A stretch of 64,000 nucleotides of DNA from Sipunculus nudus (GCA_026874595.1 CM049308.1:48615327-48679326), one strand, 5' to 3'. Shown: positions 1-15,000, counted from the stretch's first letter. The notes: generated by a model from the sequence alone, not told the origin. Program-made: numbers and translations.

Positions 1-34
1 GCAGCGTGGTCTCTCTTCCATGGGCTTCAAATCC
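1..34 (-). CDS. ERCC2: ERCC2 exon 7, 5' part
   Basis: After a TTTCAG acceptor the frame reads [11 protein letters not shown]. This matches the XPD segment that follows the third Fe-S cysteine (human EFDAHGREVPL). It continues exon 6 in phase 0 and runs off the left edge of the window. Confidence 0.9.
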
Positions 35-3000
35 CTGAAACACAAAATAAGTTCAGGTAGATCTGGATGTATATTAATGTTAACTATACCTGTGTTATTA
101 TATGAGTGACTGGTGGAAATTATATCAATGTATTAGAAACCTCTGTAAATAATATCAATCCCTGGTTGCAGTATTAAACTACTTTACCTCTCCATTTAAA
201 GAAACAGAAAATGTATGTACTCAATAAATCCTCAATGGTGAAAAACTACCACTATGCCCAACAAGTGACCTAAAGTCTAAATAGGTGTTAAACAAAAGGC
301 AATGAATCTTAAATTTGAAGTTTCTATCATCAGTAATAATACTTACAGTGTATAACTCTCCATCTATATGGATTGAATGCTGGTCTGACCATGTAGATGT
401 ACATCTTCACTATAGGTATCTACATGTCAAGCTTGGGGATTTATCCCCAGTTATTACAATTTGGGCAGGATTGATTGGTTAATAATGGTTCAATCAGTAA
501 AGATTAACTATCTAAGATATCATTTTATCAAATTTCTTAATTACTTAAAAAAGTTATAGCATCACAAAATGTTAAAGACACAGTAAAATTTTGCTGATTT
601 GACATTCAACACAAATTCCAAGGTCACAAGTTTTCACAATCCTCCGAAAACTTGGGTTGAAACATTGTCTATAAAAAAAATTCATCAATACTTCAAAAGT
701 TATCAGGTATAAACAAACTTTACATTTTGGCTGATTCATCAAGGTCAAGGTCACCAGTTTCTTACCTTTTGAAATAAATGCATTGTGGAAACAACTTGTT
801 CTTCAAATTTGAGGGAAAAATCTTTAGTAATTCAAATGTTATAAGGGCTATAACAATCCTAGAATTCTACAGATCAGACCTTGAAGATAGGGATCAAGGT
901 CCCCAGTTTTTCAACTCATCCCAGAACATGGCAGAAACAACTGGTGTGTTAAATGTGAAAAAAATAAGCAGTACTTCTAAAGTAATAAGGTTCATTATAA
1001 TCTAATGTTCTGCAGATCTGACCTCAGCATGACTGAAAGTCAGCTGAGCTAAATATTTATAAAACTTTCAAACTCAAGCCAAGCATAATAAATACCTAAT
1101 AAACATGAACACACCCATAAGATACACCTGCCATGTTAATCAGGAGTAGATATGAGCAATAGATTTTGAGATATCACATTTCTGCTGTATTTGAAATGAT
1201 TAATTTAAGATGTAAAGATGTGTTAAAAACAAGGGACCCATGGGTCTCGGCGCTCAGCTGAAGTTTGAAATTTTTGCAAATGCAAAATATTCTATTGTGA
1301 TGTTTTTCATTTATATAAGCATATGAGAAGCTAAGAGGAAAGGGGCCTTCCTACTTGGTTATATTAAAGTTCTAAATATATGATTGCAAAATGTATACTC
1401 TGACAAGACTGTCATAAAGAAAAACAGTAAAAGTTTTGAGATACTGTGATGCATATGAAAAATTTACAGATTGACAGGCAAGTGGACAGAATGGACTAAT
1501 ACCTTTATTTCACTTTCAAGGAATAATGCATTTATAAGCCTATTTTTTTGCAGATCCAAATTTTTCATTAATAGTTTTTATCTGATTCTTTTTTATTTTC
1601 ATTTACAAGTTTTATAAATTTGAAATAAAAAAATCTGAAAATATAAGTTAAAATATCAGAATACTAAGTTGTAATCATTATATATCAAGAGTGAGCTCAT
1701 ATTGGGTCATATTATGCATACACATATATTTTATTATTTTTAAATCACAAATGTTAAAACTGAATTTAAAAGAAAAAAACATGTCATCTTCAAGATTATC
1801 CCTTGAAAAACTATTTAAAAGTTTTGCACATTGGAGTTTTCAATACATGCTTAATTTCATTCACCGAAATATAATAAAAGATTCAGTAAATTTGATAAAA
1901 TAATAACATCTTTTCAAATAAAGTATATACACTGTTGGTTGAATGAGGGACGAACAATAACTTTGTCCTAATTACTATCTCAGCTATAATTTATTACTGG
2001 AATAAATAGTCAATTTCACACCTGGTGAAGTTCTTACTTTTCTGAAGTAAGGAATTACTTATCTGATGAATATCCACAATTTCATAGCAATACACCACTT
2101 TGTGGACACAACTATATGTGCACTTTAATCATTATAACCCTGGTGGTACAATACAAAATCTAAAATGTAGCATAGCCAAAAATAACAATGAATAAAATAC
2201 AAAAAATTATAACATTCATCTAGTTAATGCACCATCTGGGGAGGGGGGGGGGAAGAGTGCCGGGCTGAGGGGAAGCCAGCCTGCTAGTAGTGGCCAAGCT
2301 GAGCTTAATGCACCATCTGGGGAGGGGGGGGGGGGGGAAGAGTGCCGGGCTGAGGGGAAGCCTGCTAGTAGTGGCCAAGCTGAGCCAAGGCAAGCTGCCT
2401 GGGGTAGGTTACATAATTCAAGTGAAGGCTGTACTACTAGGTGGACTGGATGTAAACAACACTTGACATGGTGTATGAAAACTTGAATAAAAGTTACACT
2501 TTTCAATCAATTCCTTTGAAATTTCAGATTTTTAAAGATTAAATCCCTATGTATATATGCTGTGAAAATTAGTGCTTACAGGGAAAAAACGTGCTGATGC
2601 CAAAGTTGGACAAAATTTAGGGATTGATTTTTTATTTATGCTAATAACTTGAAAAATTTGCAAAATTCAAATCTAATTTTGGGTAAACAATTGAATCTTT
2701 ATTAAACTAGATGTGGTCTGACAATGGTCCTCAGAAGAGTCCTCATTTCTGGTAGTGCTGGACAATTTTACATGTGGGTGAAAAATTAAGTTAAAAGTGA
2801 AATATATGACAAACAGAAACAGGTTTTTATCCATATGGATGAGGGAAAAAATCCTACTGGATCAAATGATATTAAAGAAGATTTGTCTGAAATTATGTAT
2901 GCAATAGAAAATCCTGAATGTAGTCTGTTGGCCATATTTGATTTAAACTGACTCAACTGCTGTCATTTTGCCAGTCTCAAAATCAAGGGAGAATAAACAT

Positions 3001-6000
3001 AACAAGTGACCCAGGGGTCATGACGCTCAGCTGACCAGGAAGACATTGACAAAAGTAATTTTATCATCTGAATGTCAAATTTGAATGAAATACTTTTTCC
3101 AAACTTGACCTTTTGTATAAAATCATCCAATATTCATTGGGGTACTATGGAGCTCTGTAGCATGAAGGATATGGGTAACAGACACCTATTTTCAAGGTTT
3201 ACAAGATGACTTTTCAGGGGTCTCCCAGCATGTCAAAAAATAAAATTCTAGGTCCAGTTATTATGATTTGTGCCCTGTTAACAGATGACCAAATGTTTAT
3301 TCTGGGGGGTATTTCAAAGCTGCATAGGATGAAGGATATGGGTAACAGAGATGTAATTTCAGGTGCACAAGGAGACTTTTCAGGGGCCTCCCATCATATC
3401 AAGAAAGGATATTCTAGGTCAAGTCATTATAATTTGTGCTCTGTTAACAGATGACCAAATCTTTATTCTGGGGAGTACTTCGGAGCCCCAGAGCATGAAG
3501 GATATGGGTAACAGAGACCTAATTTCAGATTTCCAAAGAGACTTTCCAAAGGCCTCCCTGCATGTCAAGAAAGAAGATCCTAGGTCCAGTCATTATGATT
3601 TGTGCCCTGTTAATATAAGACCAAATCTTTATTCTGGGGGGTACTTCAGAGCCCCATAGCTCACAGAATATGGGTAACAGGGACCTTATTTCGGGTTTCC
3701 ATGTAGACCTTTTATGGGCTTCCCTGGAGGTGAGGACAGAAGATTCTAGGTCCAGTCATTATGATTTGTTCCCTGTTTACAGATGACCAAATGTTTAAAG
3801 ATCACAAAAGTAGAGAAAAAAATCGTAAAAAAATAAAAAAAATATAGCTGGCGCCACCAATCTCCAGAAATTGATGAAACACTCCATGATCAATATCCAT
3901 GCAAAGAATCATGGTGATTAATGCATAAGTTGTTCAGATACTTGAGCTTTTGTATTAAATTTTGCATTATTCTGGGGGGTACTTCAGAACCCCATAGCTC
4001 GAAGAATATAGGTCACAGTGACCTAATTTCAGGTTTACAAGGAGAATTTCCATAGACCTCCCAGGATGTCAAGTAAGAAGATTCCAGGTCTAGCGGTTAC
4101 GATTTGTGCCCTGTTAACAGACAGACGCCTGGATGGCCGGACGGACGACGGACAAAAGGTGATCCCTATAGCTCAGATGACTTTCAGTCAGCTGAGCTAA
4201 AAATTGAAAAAATACAGGTGGCGCCACCAGAATGCAGAAACTGATGAAATATTTCATGATCAATATCCATGCAAAGAATCATGGTGATCAATATAATAAT
4301 TATTCAGATACTTGAGCTTTTGTATCAAATTTTCCATTATTCTGGGGGGTACTTCGGAGCCCCATAGCTCAGAGGTTATGGGTAACAGAGACCTAATTTC
4401 AAGTTTTTAAGGAGACTTTTCATGGGCCTCTCAGCATGTCAAGAGAGAAGATTCTAGGTGTAGTTGTTACGATTTGTGCCCTGTTAACAGATGGCCGCAT
4501 CTTAAGAGGTCTCAAAAATAGAGAAAAAAAATCGTAAAAATAAAAAAAATACAGGTGGCGCCACCATACTGCAGAAACTGATGACCCATTCCATGATCAA
4601 TATCCATGCAAAAAATCATGATGATCACTGCAATAGTTGTTTAGATACTTGAGCTTTTGTATCAAATTTTCCATTATTCTGGGGGGTACTTCGGAGCCCC
4701 ATAGCTCAAAGGTTATGGGTAACAGAGACCTAATTTCAGGTTTACAAGGAGAATTTCCATAGACCTCCCAGGATGTCAAGTAAGAAGATTCCAGTTCTAG
4801 CAGTTAAGATTTGTGCCCTGTTAACAGACAGACGCCCGGACGACCGGACGGACGACGGACAAAAGGTGATCCCTATAGCTCAGATGACTTACAGTCAGCT
4901 GAGCTAAAAATAAGAAAAATGCAAGTGGCACCACAAATTTTTGGAAAGTAACAACCCTATTCATGGTCAATATTAAAGCCAAAATTCAGAGCAATCCATG
5001 CATAAATTGTCCAGATATTGGAGGTTTTGCATCACCTTTTTCAATTATTCTGAGGTGTACTTACAAGCCTAACTGCTCAGAGGATATAGGTCACAGTGAC
5101 CTAATTTCAGGTTTCCAAGGTGATTTTTTATGGATCTCTCTGAATATTCAGCTATAGGTTTCAAGTGCCAATGGTGTCAAAACATGCCAGTCTAACAGAC
5201 AGACAGACAGACAGACGGATGGACGGATGATGCCCTATCACTTTAGCTCAGTTGACTTACAGTTGGCTGAGCTAAAAATCAACCAAGTGTGACTAAAACC
5301 CAATAAGATGAGGAGACCCATTAAGATAGATCTTACAGCTTAATTAGAAGTGAATATGAGTAACAGCCACAATCTGAGCCATTGGACAGTGGCCATTAAT
5401 TATAATGACTATTTGTACAATCCATGTAAAATAAATAAGTTTATATTTATATATCAGATTTGTTTACAGACAGAACAGGCAAATGGACAGACAAGTTGAT
5501 GGACATGCGATGAAGCAAAATAAATGTTCATATATGCAAATTAAGAAATGATTTAAGTGGATACTGATAATCATGGACCACAGCATACCTCAAAAAAGTC
5601 ACAGAGTGGCACATTGTTGTTGTGTTTGGCCCTGGCTCTCACGTACGAGGCAGTAAGCTGGTGACATCTGGCATCAACTGTTTTACCATCTCTCTGTTCA
5701 CCAACCTGTAATACCAGAGGTACAGAGATATCAGTTATAAATGGGACATGACATTTAGCTGTAGCTGTGTCATATGTTCTACAGCTGAACACTAATTAGT
5801 ATGAAGTCTAGTCTATAAATCTGCATGTTTATTACATATCAAGTGATTTCTTCTTTTTGAATAAAATACCTGGTTGTATTATAAAGACCAGTGGGAAACT
5901 TGAATGAATTTATAGTTCTTCTGACTGTCCTGACTAAGAACAGGTATAGGGTGTAAATATCTTGCTAGTGTGAGCCGGTACAGAATGAGGTGTCTCACCT

Positions 6001-9000
6001 CTGGATGGATACACATGTTTTTCCTAGAGCTGAGGGCTAGCCCTAACAGGTGTGGATATTCCCCGGTCTCCTTCTCATAGTACTTCATAAGATTCTTCAG
6101 CTCCTCGACCACCTAAAACACAAAAACATTTGTTTGAACAATCCTAAACTTCCTGCCTTTGACATGAATTACGTAGATATTACACTGAATTTAGTTTCCC
6201 CTAAAACTGAATGAAATATTTGAACAGAGTATGAAATGAAAAATATTAAGATATAAATATATGTAATGAAAACAAATAACACTGCAATATATCTCCAGCT
6301 AAAATGGTTATGAGTATTTTCAGAAATAGAAGGTAACTGGGGCAGACACATTTGACCTTATACAATGGTCAGGATGGAAATACAATGGGTTTCTACGGAG
6401 ATTGATTAGATATGTGACCATACAGCTCTCAGGAATCATATCAGCACAGCAGGTCATAATGGTACTAGATACAAGTGATGGAGCCTGCTTAAAGCCAATA
6501 ACACAAAGAATGATCCATTGTCAAGCTAAGGTCCTGGTCTTAACTCAGACTTACAGTGCTGCCACTCAGGATTTTATGCGAATCTGTGCAATTGGATATA
6601 CATCAGGTATAATGCTTCCATGCTGGACCATTCTTTTCAAGTACATTAGTGACATGAATATGTACAATTCAAGCACTGAACATTTTAAAACCTGAGTGCA
6701 TGCACCAGTTACACAAACATCACTGCTGAAATATGTCTTGGATGCACACAGCACAAAAATGATTGTAAGTGGCACAACCAGTCTTGTGAACTAGAAAGCC
6801 ATCAAAGATGAATGGACATGAAAAATTTCAGGCTGATACTTCGGCCACTGTTAGGCTTTGTGTACAAATGCATGAAACAACTAGAAAACAAGTAGATGAC
6901 AAGGGACAACATGTCTCAACTGAAATCAGGGCGGTAGGGGTGAAGTGACAGATAGAGTGGTATGTCACACCACCGCTGAATATAGTCAACTAAAACTCTG
7001 AGAAAGGGCTGTGCATTAATTTATTCATTGAAAACACCTGCTGCCACCTGTCTGGTTTATTAAAAGACTTTCCAATATGGATAAACATGCCAAATTTCAG
7101 ACCAATACATGGACCCACTCCTGAGATATGAACAATTTTCACCAAAAGCACATATACAGATGGATGCCATGTGAAAAAAATTGCAGATGGCACCACAAGA
7201 ATTGAGTACAAGGTGGAGCACTCCAAGATCTATGGATATGCACAATTTCAGGCCAATAATACGAATCCTTCCTGAGAAAAGGGCATTAATTTATTCTAAA
7301 AGAATGGAAGGTAGGTGGCCCATCTGTCTGGTGTACATGACACCTTACCAATAAGGATGAACACGCCAAATTTCAGACAAATACCTGGACCCACTCCTGA
7401 GATATAAGCAATTTTAACCCAAATTACATGTACGGATGAAAGCCACTAGAAAACAATTGCAGATGGCACCACCAGTCTTGGGTACAAGATGTAGGAGTCC
7501 AAGATCTATGGATATGCAAAATTTCATGCCAATACTGCGAATCACTCATTCAGCATTAATAAATTCTATGAAAACAGAAAGGTAAGTAGGGCCACCTGTC
7601 TGGTTTATGAGAAAACTTTCCAACATGGATGAACATGCCAAATTTCAGATCAATACCTTGAGCCCAGCAAGGGGAAACAAAACTGAACTTAAGAGTTTCC
7701 AGGGCTACAGGCATTCATGAGGTGTCCACATGCCGCACTGAGGGCCATGGCACCCATGAGGTAATCACATGCAGCCTTTTAGGGACATGCCACCCATAAG
7801 GTGTCCACATGCAGCCTTGAGGGGCATGGCACCCATGAGGTGATCACATGCAGCCTTGAGGAAAAGGAGCTGAACTGACCTTATGACCCCTGGCAAACTC
7901 AGTGTGCACTCATTGAACTCTTGACCTGTACCTGGCTGCACTGAGTGAACACTTGACTGATATCTGGCTGCACTGTGTGGACTCTTGACCTGTTGCATAA
8001 TCTGATACAGTTGGCAGTCTGCCAAAGCTATATATATTAACCCAGACTGACCTTTGGCCTGTTGCCAAATCTGAAACAGTTGGCAGTTTGCCAAGCTATT
8101 TATAGATACAGACACAATCTTGGCCTGTTGGTAAATCTGTTTACATATACTGAAAGACTTTGGCTAAAATGCTTTTCAAGCTGACATATAAGAATTATTA
8201 TCAAAATGTTTAGAATAATATACTAATAAGATGCAGTCCTTTCACTGTAAAAAGTCCAATAATTATGCCAAAAAATCATTCAAGTAAACTTGAACAAAGG
8301 CCAACTATGAATCATTTTTGTGCAATGTCACATAATATATAAAATAAGTTATAATTGGAACAACATTTTTGTATAAGAAGACTACTGCAGCCCTAAATTT
8401 AATAAAGACTTACTAATGGCTACCAGAGAAACTTTAGCTTCCTATGACTCTACCAAAAATCAAAGAACCCAATTTTTTAGTATAAAATTGAGAGAACTTA
8501 TATAATTTTTTAGAAAACTTACACCATTCAGCTTCAGTTTCATCATGAAACATTTTTTAAGCTGAAAGAGGCTGAAATTACAAGGTTTTTGCCATAAAAT
8601 AAACAGATTGATGAAAGTGGCACCATAAAACCTCAATTTCAAACATGAGTCATGTTGCAACATTTTCACAAAACTTAACTAGCTCCTGTTGTTTCTGAGA
8701 TTCTTACGTTAGTTTTGCCAAGTGACTAATTTCAAATTCCCGTATCTCGGCCAACATTAGCCAAACCTGAACCAATCAAAAAAACTTGAGATTACTTATC
8801 CCTGGGATTATTTTTGTGAAAAATTGAAAAAATTTGGCTCAATGAGTTTTTCAAGCTCTTCCCCCGTAAAATGATGCAGGTGGCGACAAAAAAGGCTGTA
8901 ACCCAGAACATTTGATATGTGACTGATTTTTGTGTAAAATTTAGGGATGCTAGCTCCTGCTGTTCCTGAGAAATTATGGGTCAAAAAGATCAATGCAGGT

Positions 9001-12000
9001 GGTGCCAACAATACCTAAATTTCAGATATGACTCATGTGAACAACATTGGCATACAATTTGGGGATGCTAGCTCCTGCTGTTCCTGAGAAATTATGGGTT
9101 AATGTACTGATGACAGATTACCCAGGGCCAAAAATAAGTCAATGCAGATGGAGCCACCAATACCTCAATTTCATATATGACTCATGTGACAAACATTTGC
9201 ATAAAATTTGGTGATGGATGCTCCAGCCATTTCTTACATTGTATGTTTAGTATCCTTTTTTAGCCAACTGAAAAATTCAGCCTGTAACTTGGCCAAAATT
9301 CACCAAATTGGAACCACTGGAACACACTGGAGAGAGATTCTTTCAGGGATTATTTCTGTGAAATACTGAACAATTTGGCAGGACATTTTCCGAGAAGAAG
9401 ATTTTAAAAGTTTTTTAGCTTTTTCCCTATAAAGGCAGATAGCAAAATAAATAAGCAAATTATGATAGAGTTTTGTCAATTACTGATTTTTGCAAAAAAA
9501 ATGTTGCTCCTGCCATTTTTGAGATAGTAAGGGTTAACATATGGCTGACAGACAACAGATGATGCCACACCATCTCATAAGCTCACAGGTTCACTAAAAA
9601 GTTTTGAATGGCAGCACTGGACTTACCCAATTTCTGAAGTGGCTAGCACAAGTCACTGTGATTATTTCCATGAAAACCAACGCCCTATGGGGCACAGCGC
9701 TTAGCTGGAGTTTGAAATTTTTAGCAAATGCATAATACGCCAATTTCTTTTGCAATGTTTTATCACATATATAAGCATAAAAAAGCTAAGAGGAAATGGC
9801 CCTCCTACTTAAATGGCCCTAAATAATTAAAGCATGCTCAGATAGTGATAAACAAATTATTCATCCCTGATAAACCGAATAAAGAAATTATAATGAATAC
9901 TAAGAAAATCTCACAAAAAGTTTACAAAGATTTAATAATGAATGTCTGCACCAAACCCTCTAAAGCAATTGATAAATGTAATAGAGACATGCAATGCGAT
10001 TGCAAAGACCTGATATATGAAGCCTTTTATAATATAACAAGTGACCCAGGGGTCATGACGCTCAGCTGACCAGGAAGACACTGACAAAAGTAATTTTATC
10101 ATCTGAATGTCAAATTTGAATGAAATACTTTTTCCAAACTTGACCTTTTGTATAAAATCATCCGATATTCATTGGGGTACTATGGAGCTCTGTAGCATGA
10201 AGGATATGGGTAACAGACACCTATTTTCAAGGTTTACAAGATGACTTTTCAGGGGTCTCCCAGCATGTCAAAAAATAAAATTCTAGGTCCAGTTATTATG
10301 ATTTGTGCCCTGTTAACAAATCCAAATGTTTATTCTGGGGGGTATTTCAAAGCCGCATAGGATGAAGGATATGGGTAACAGAGATGTAATTTCAGGTGCA
10401 CAAGGAGACTTTTCAGGGGCCTCCCAGCATATCAAGATAGGAGATTCTAGGTCAAGTCATTATAATTTGTGCTCTGTTAACAGATGACCAAATCTTTATT
10501 CTGGGGAGTACTTCGGAGCCCCAGAGCATGAAGGATATGGGTAACAGGGACCTTATTTCGGGTTTCCATGTAGACCTTTTATGGGCTTCCCTGGAGGTGA
10601 GGACAGAAGATTCTAGGTCCAGTCATTATGATTTGTGCCCTGTTAATATATGACCAAATCTTTATTCTATGGGGTACTTCAGAGCCCCATGGCTCACAGA
10701 ATATAGGTAACAGGGACCTTATTTCGGGTTTCCATGTAGACCTTTTATGGGCTTCCCTGGAGGTGAGGACAGAAGATTCTAGGTCCAGTCATTATGATTT
10801 GTTCCCTGTTTACAGATGACCAAATGTTTAAAGATCACAAAAGTAGAGAAAAAAAATCGTAAAAAATAAAAAAAAATAGGTGGCGCCACCAATCTCCAGA
10901 AATTGATGAAACACTTCATGATCAATATCCATGCAAAGAATCATGGTGATTAATGCATTAGTAGTTCAGATACTTGAGCTTTTGTATTAAATTTTGCATT
11001 ATTCTGGGGGGTACTTCAGAACCCCATAGCTCGAAGAATATAGGTCACAGTGACCTAATTTCAGGTTTAAAAGGAGAATTTCCATAGACCTCCCAGGATT
11101 TCAAGTAAGAAGATTCCCGGTCTAGCGGTTACGATTTGTGCCCTGTTAACAGACAGACGCCTGGATGGCCGGACGGACGACGGACAAAAGGTGATCCCTA
11201 CAGCTCAGATGATTTTCAGTCAGCTGAGCTAAAAATTGAAAAAATACAGGTGGCGCCACCAGAATGCAGAAACTGATGAAACATTTCATGATCAATATCC
11301 ATGCAAAGAATCATGGTGATCAATATAATAATTGTTCAGATACTTGAGCTTTTGTATCAAATTTTCCATTATTCTGGGGGGTACTTCGGAGCCCCATAGC
11401 TCAGAGGTTATGGGTAACAGAGACCTAATTTCAAGTTTTTAAGGAAACTTTTCATGGGCCTCTCAGCATGTCAAGAGAGAAGATTCTAGGTCCAGTTGTT
11501 ACGATTTGTGCCATGTTAACAGATGACCCCATCTTATGAGGTCTCAAAAATAGAGAAAAAAATTCGTAAAAATAAAAAAAATACAGGTGGCGCCACCATA
11601 CTGCAGAAACTGATGACACATTCCATGATCAATATCCATGCAAAGAATCATGGTGATCACTGCAATAGTTGTTTAGATACTTGAGCTTTTTTATCAAATT
11701 GTCCATTATTCTGAGGGATACTTCAGATGACTTACAGTCAGCTGAGCTAAAAACACTTAATGGTCAATATCCATGCAAAGAATCATGATGATCTCCGTAT
11801 TAGTTGTTCAGATACTTCAGCTTTTGTATCAAATTGTCCATTATTCTGAGGGATACTTCACAGACCTATAGCTTGGAAGGATATGGGTAACAGAGACCAA
11901 ATTTCAAGTTTCCACAGGCACTCTTCATGGGCCTCCTTGCATGACCAGAATGAAGTTTCTAGGTCCAGTTGTTGCAATTTGTACCCTCTTGATAGATAAC

Positions 12001-15000
12001 ATAGGTGGCGCCACCAGTCTGCAGGAATTGATGGAACATCTCATAATCAATATGTATGCCAAAAATCATGACCATCAGTGATGTAGTTATTGAGATATTG
12101 AAGTTTTTGTATGAATTTTTTGACTACTCTGGGGGGGGGGTACTTTGGGGCCCCATAGCTCGAAGGATATGGGTAACAGAGACCTAATTTCTGGTTTCCA
12201 TGGAGACTTTTCATAGGTCTTCTAGTGTGTTGAGAATGAAGATTCTAGGTCCAGTCGTTACTATTTGTGCCATGCTAACAGATGACAGCATCCTTAAAGG
12301 TCTCAAAAATAGAGGAAAAAATCGTAAAAAATCGAACGATACAGGTGGCGCCACCAGTCTGCAGGAACAGATGACACATCTCATGATCAATAGTTGTGCC
12401 ACAAATCATGACCATCATTCAAGTAGTTAATGAGATATTGAAGTTTTTTGTACGAAATTTTTTACTTTTCTTGGGGGTACTTTAGGGCTCCATAGCTCGA
12501 AGAATATGGGTAACAGAGACCTAATTTTGGTTTCCATGGAGACTTTTCATAGGTCTCTCAGTGTGTCGAGAATGAAGATTCTAGGTCCAGTCGTTATGAT
12601 TTGTGCCACGTTAACAGATGACAGCATCCTTAAAGGTCTCAAAAATAGAGGAAAAAATCGTAAAAAATCAAACAATACAGGTGGCGCCACAAGTCTGCAG
12701 GAACTGATGGAACATTTCATAATCAATATGTATGCCAAAAATCATGACCATCAGTGATGTAGTTATTGAGATATTGAAGTTTTTGTATGAATTTTTTGAC
12801 TACTCTGGGGGGGGTACTTTGGGGCCCCATAGCTCGAAGGATATGGTTAACAGAGACCTAATTTCTGGTTTCCAAGGATATTTTTCATGGACCTCTCAGT
12901 GTGTCAAGAATGAAGATTCTAGGTCCAGTCGTTACGATTTGTGCCATGCTAACAGATGACAGCATCCTTAAAGGTCTCAAAAATAGAGGAAAAAATCTAA
13001 AAAATCGAACAATAAAGGTGGCACCACCAGTCTGCAGGAAGTGATGACACATCTCATGATCAATAGTTATGCCAAAAATCATGACCATCAGTCAAGTAGT
13101 TAATGAGATATTGAAGTTTTTGTATGAAATTTTTTACTTTTCTTGGGGGTACTTTGGGGCTCCATAGCTCGAAGAAAATGGGTAACAGAGACCTAATTTC
13201 TGGTTTCCATGGAGACTTTTCATAGGTCTCTCAGTGTGTCAAGAATGAAGATTCTAGGTCCAGTCTTTACGATTTGTGCCTTGTTAACAGACGTTTACAT
13301 TTTGAAAGGTCTCAAAAATAGAGAAAAAAAATTCGTAAAAAATTGAACGATACAGGTGGCCCCACCAGTCTGCAGGAAGTGATGACACATCTCATGATCA
13401 ATAGTTATGCCACAAATCATGACCATCAGTCAAGTAGTTAATGAGATATTGAAGTTTTTGTTTGATTTTTTTACTTTTCTGGGGGGTAGTTTGGGGCCCC
13501 ATAGCTGGAAGGATATGGGTAACAGAGACCTAATTTCTGGTTTCCATGGAGACTTTTCATAGGTCTCTCAGTGTGTCAAGAATGAAGATTCTAAGTCAAG
13601 TCATTACTATTTGTGCCTTGTTAACAGATGTTCACATTTTTAAAGGTCTCAAAAATAGAGAAAAAAATTCGTAAAAAATCAAAAAATACAGGTGGCGCCA
13701 CCAGTCTTCAGGAACTGATGGAACTTCTCATGATCAATATGTATGCCAAAAATCATGACCATCAGTCAAGTAGTTAATGAGATATTGAAGTTTTTGTATG
13801 AAATTTTGGACTTTTCTGGGGGGTACTTTGGGGCCCCATAGCTCGAAGGATATGGGTAACAGAGACCTAATTTCTGGTTTCCAAGGAGATTTTTCATGGA
13901 CCTCCCAGGATGTCAAGTAAGAAGATTCCAGTTCTAGCGGTTACGATTTGTGCCTGGTTAACGGACAGACGGACAGACAGACAGACAGACGGACAGACAG
14001 ACGGACGACGGACAAAGAGTGATCGCTATAGCTCAGATGACTTTCAGTCAGCTGAGCTAAAAAGCATAACAATATCAGAAACACTAAGAATATTTTAGTT
14101 TAAACTAATTCATAGAACCATAGCTCTCAACCCTCTGTTATTTACTACAGGGAAAGCAACCAGTGAACTTTGTTCACTTTGTAAATAAGAGAAAGAAACG
14201 ATAATGTATCTAATTTGTAACTGTAACGAAACACAAAACATTTTTACTCAAATGAACAAGGGACCCATGGGTCACGGCGCTCAGCTGAAGTTTGAAATTT
14301 TTGCAAAGGCTAAATATGCAAAATATTCTACTGTAATGTTTTTTGTATATATAAGCATATAAGAAGCTTAGAGGAAAGGGGCCCTCCTACTTGGTTATAG
14401 TAAAGTTCAAAATATATGATTGCAAAACTAATACTCTGACAAGAATGTCATGAAGAAAAACAGTAAAAGTTTTGAGATACTGTGATGCATATGAAAAATT
14501 TACAGATGGACAAGCAAGAACACAGAATGGAATGTTACCTTTATTTCGCTTTCAGGGGAAATATGCATTTAAGTTTATATTAAACCCAATTTTTTTTACA
14601 ACTTATCCACTTTTTCCATTAATAGTTTTATCAGATTTATTTATTTTCTAATTAACACATTTTATAAATTTGTAATAAAAAAATCTGAAAATAAAAGTTA
14701 AAATATCAGAATTGTTAGTTGCATTATTATTTATCCAGAGTTAAGCTCACATCAGGTCATATTATGCATACATATATATTTGATTATTTTTAAATCACAA
14801 ATGTTTAAAATTAATTTAAAAGAAAATAATGAAATAACATGGCATCTTCAAGATTATTCCTAGAATCACAATCAAAAAGTTTTGTACATTGGAGTTTTCA
14901 GTACATGCTTAATTTTATTCATTGAAATGAAAGATTCAGTAAATTTGATAAAATAAAAACATCTTTACAAAGGAAGTATATACACTGTTTGTTGAATGAG

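Noticed and set aside
2216-2506. 96-codon minus frame with proline-rich repeats
   Set aside because: It is produced by the 80 bp tandem duplication and poly-G runs.
6402-6775. 97- and 69-codon frames on opposite strands in intron 4
   Set aside because: They overlap each other and show no motif or coding bias. Chance is sufficient.
12200-13088. Recurring 60-83 codon frames with similar peptides (for example around [14 protein letters not shown])
   Set aside because: The same frames recur in each satellite monomer with stops and shifts at different places, and overlapping frames lie on the other strand. They reflect repeat identity, not protein conservation.
10037-14064. Regularly spaced repeats with a palindrome, resembling a CRISPR array
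   Set aside because: The period is about 340 bp, the monomers are similar along their whole length, there are no unique spacers, and the setting is an intron of an animal gene.
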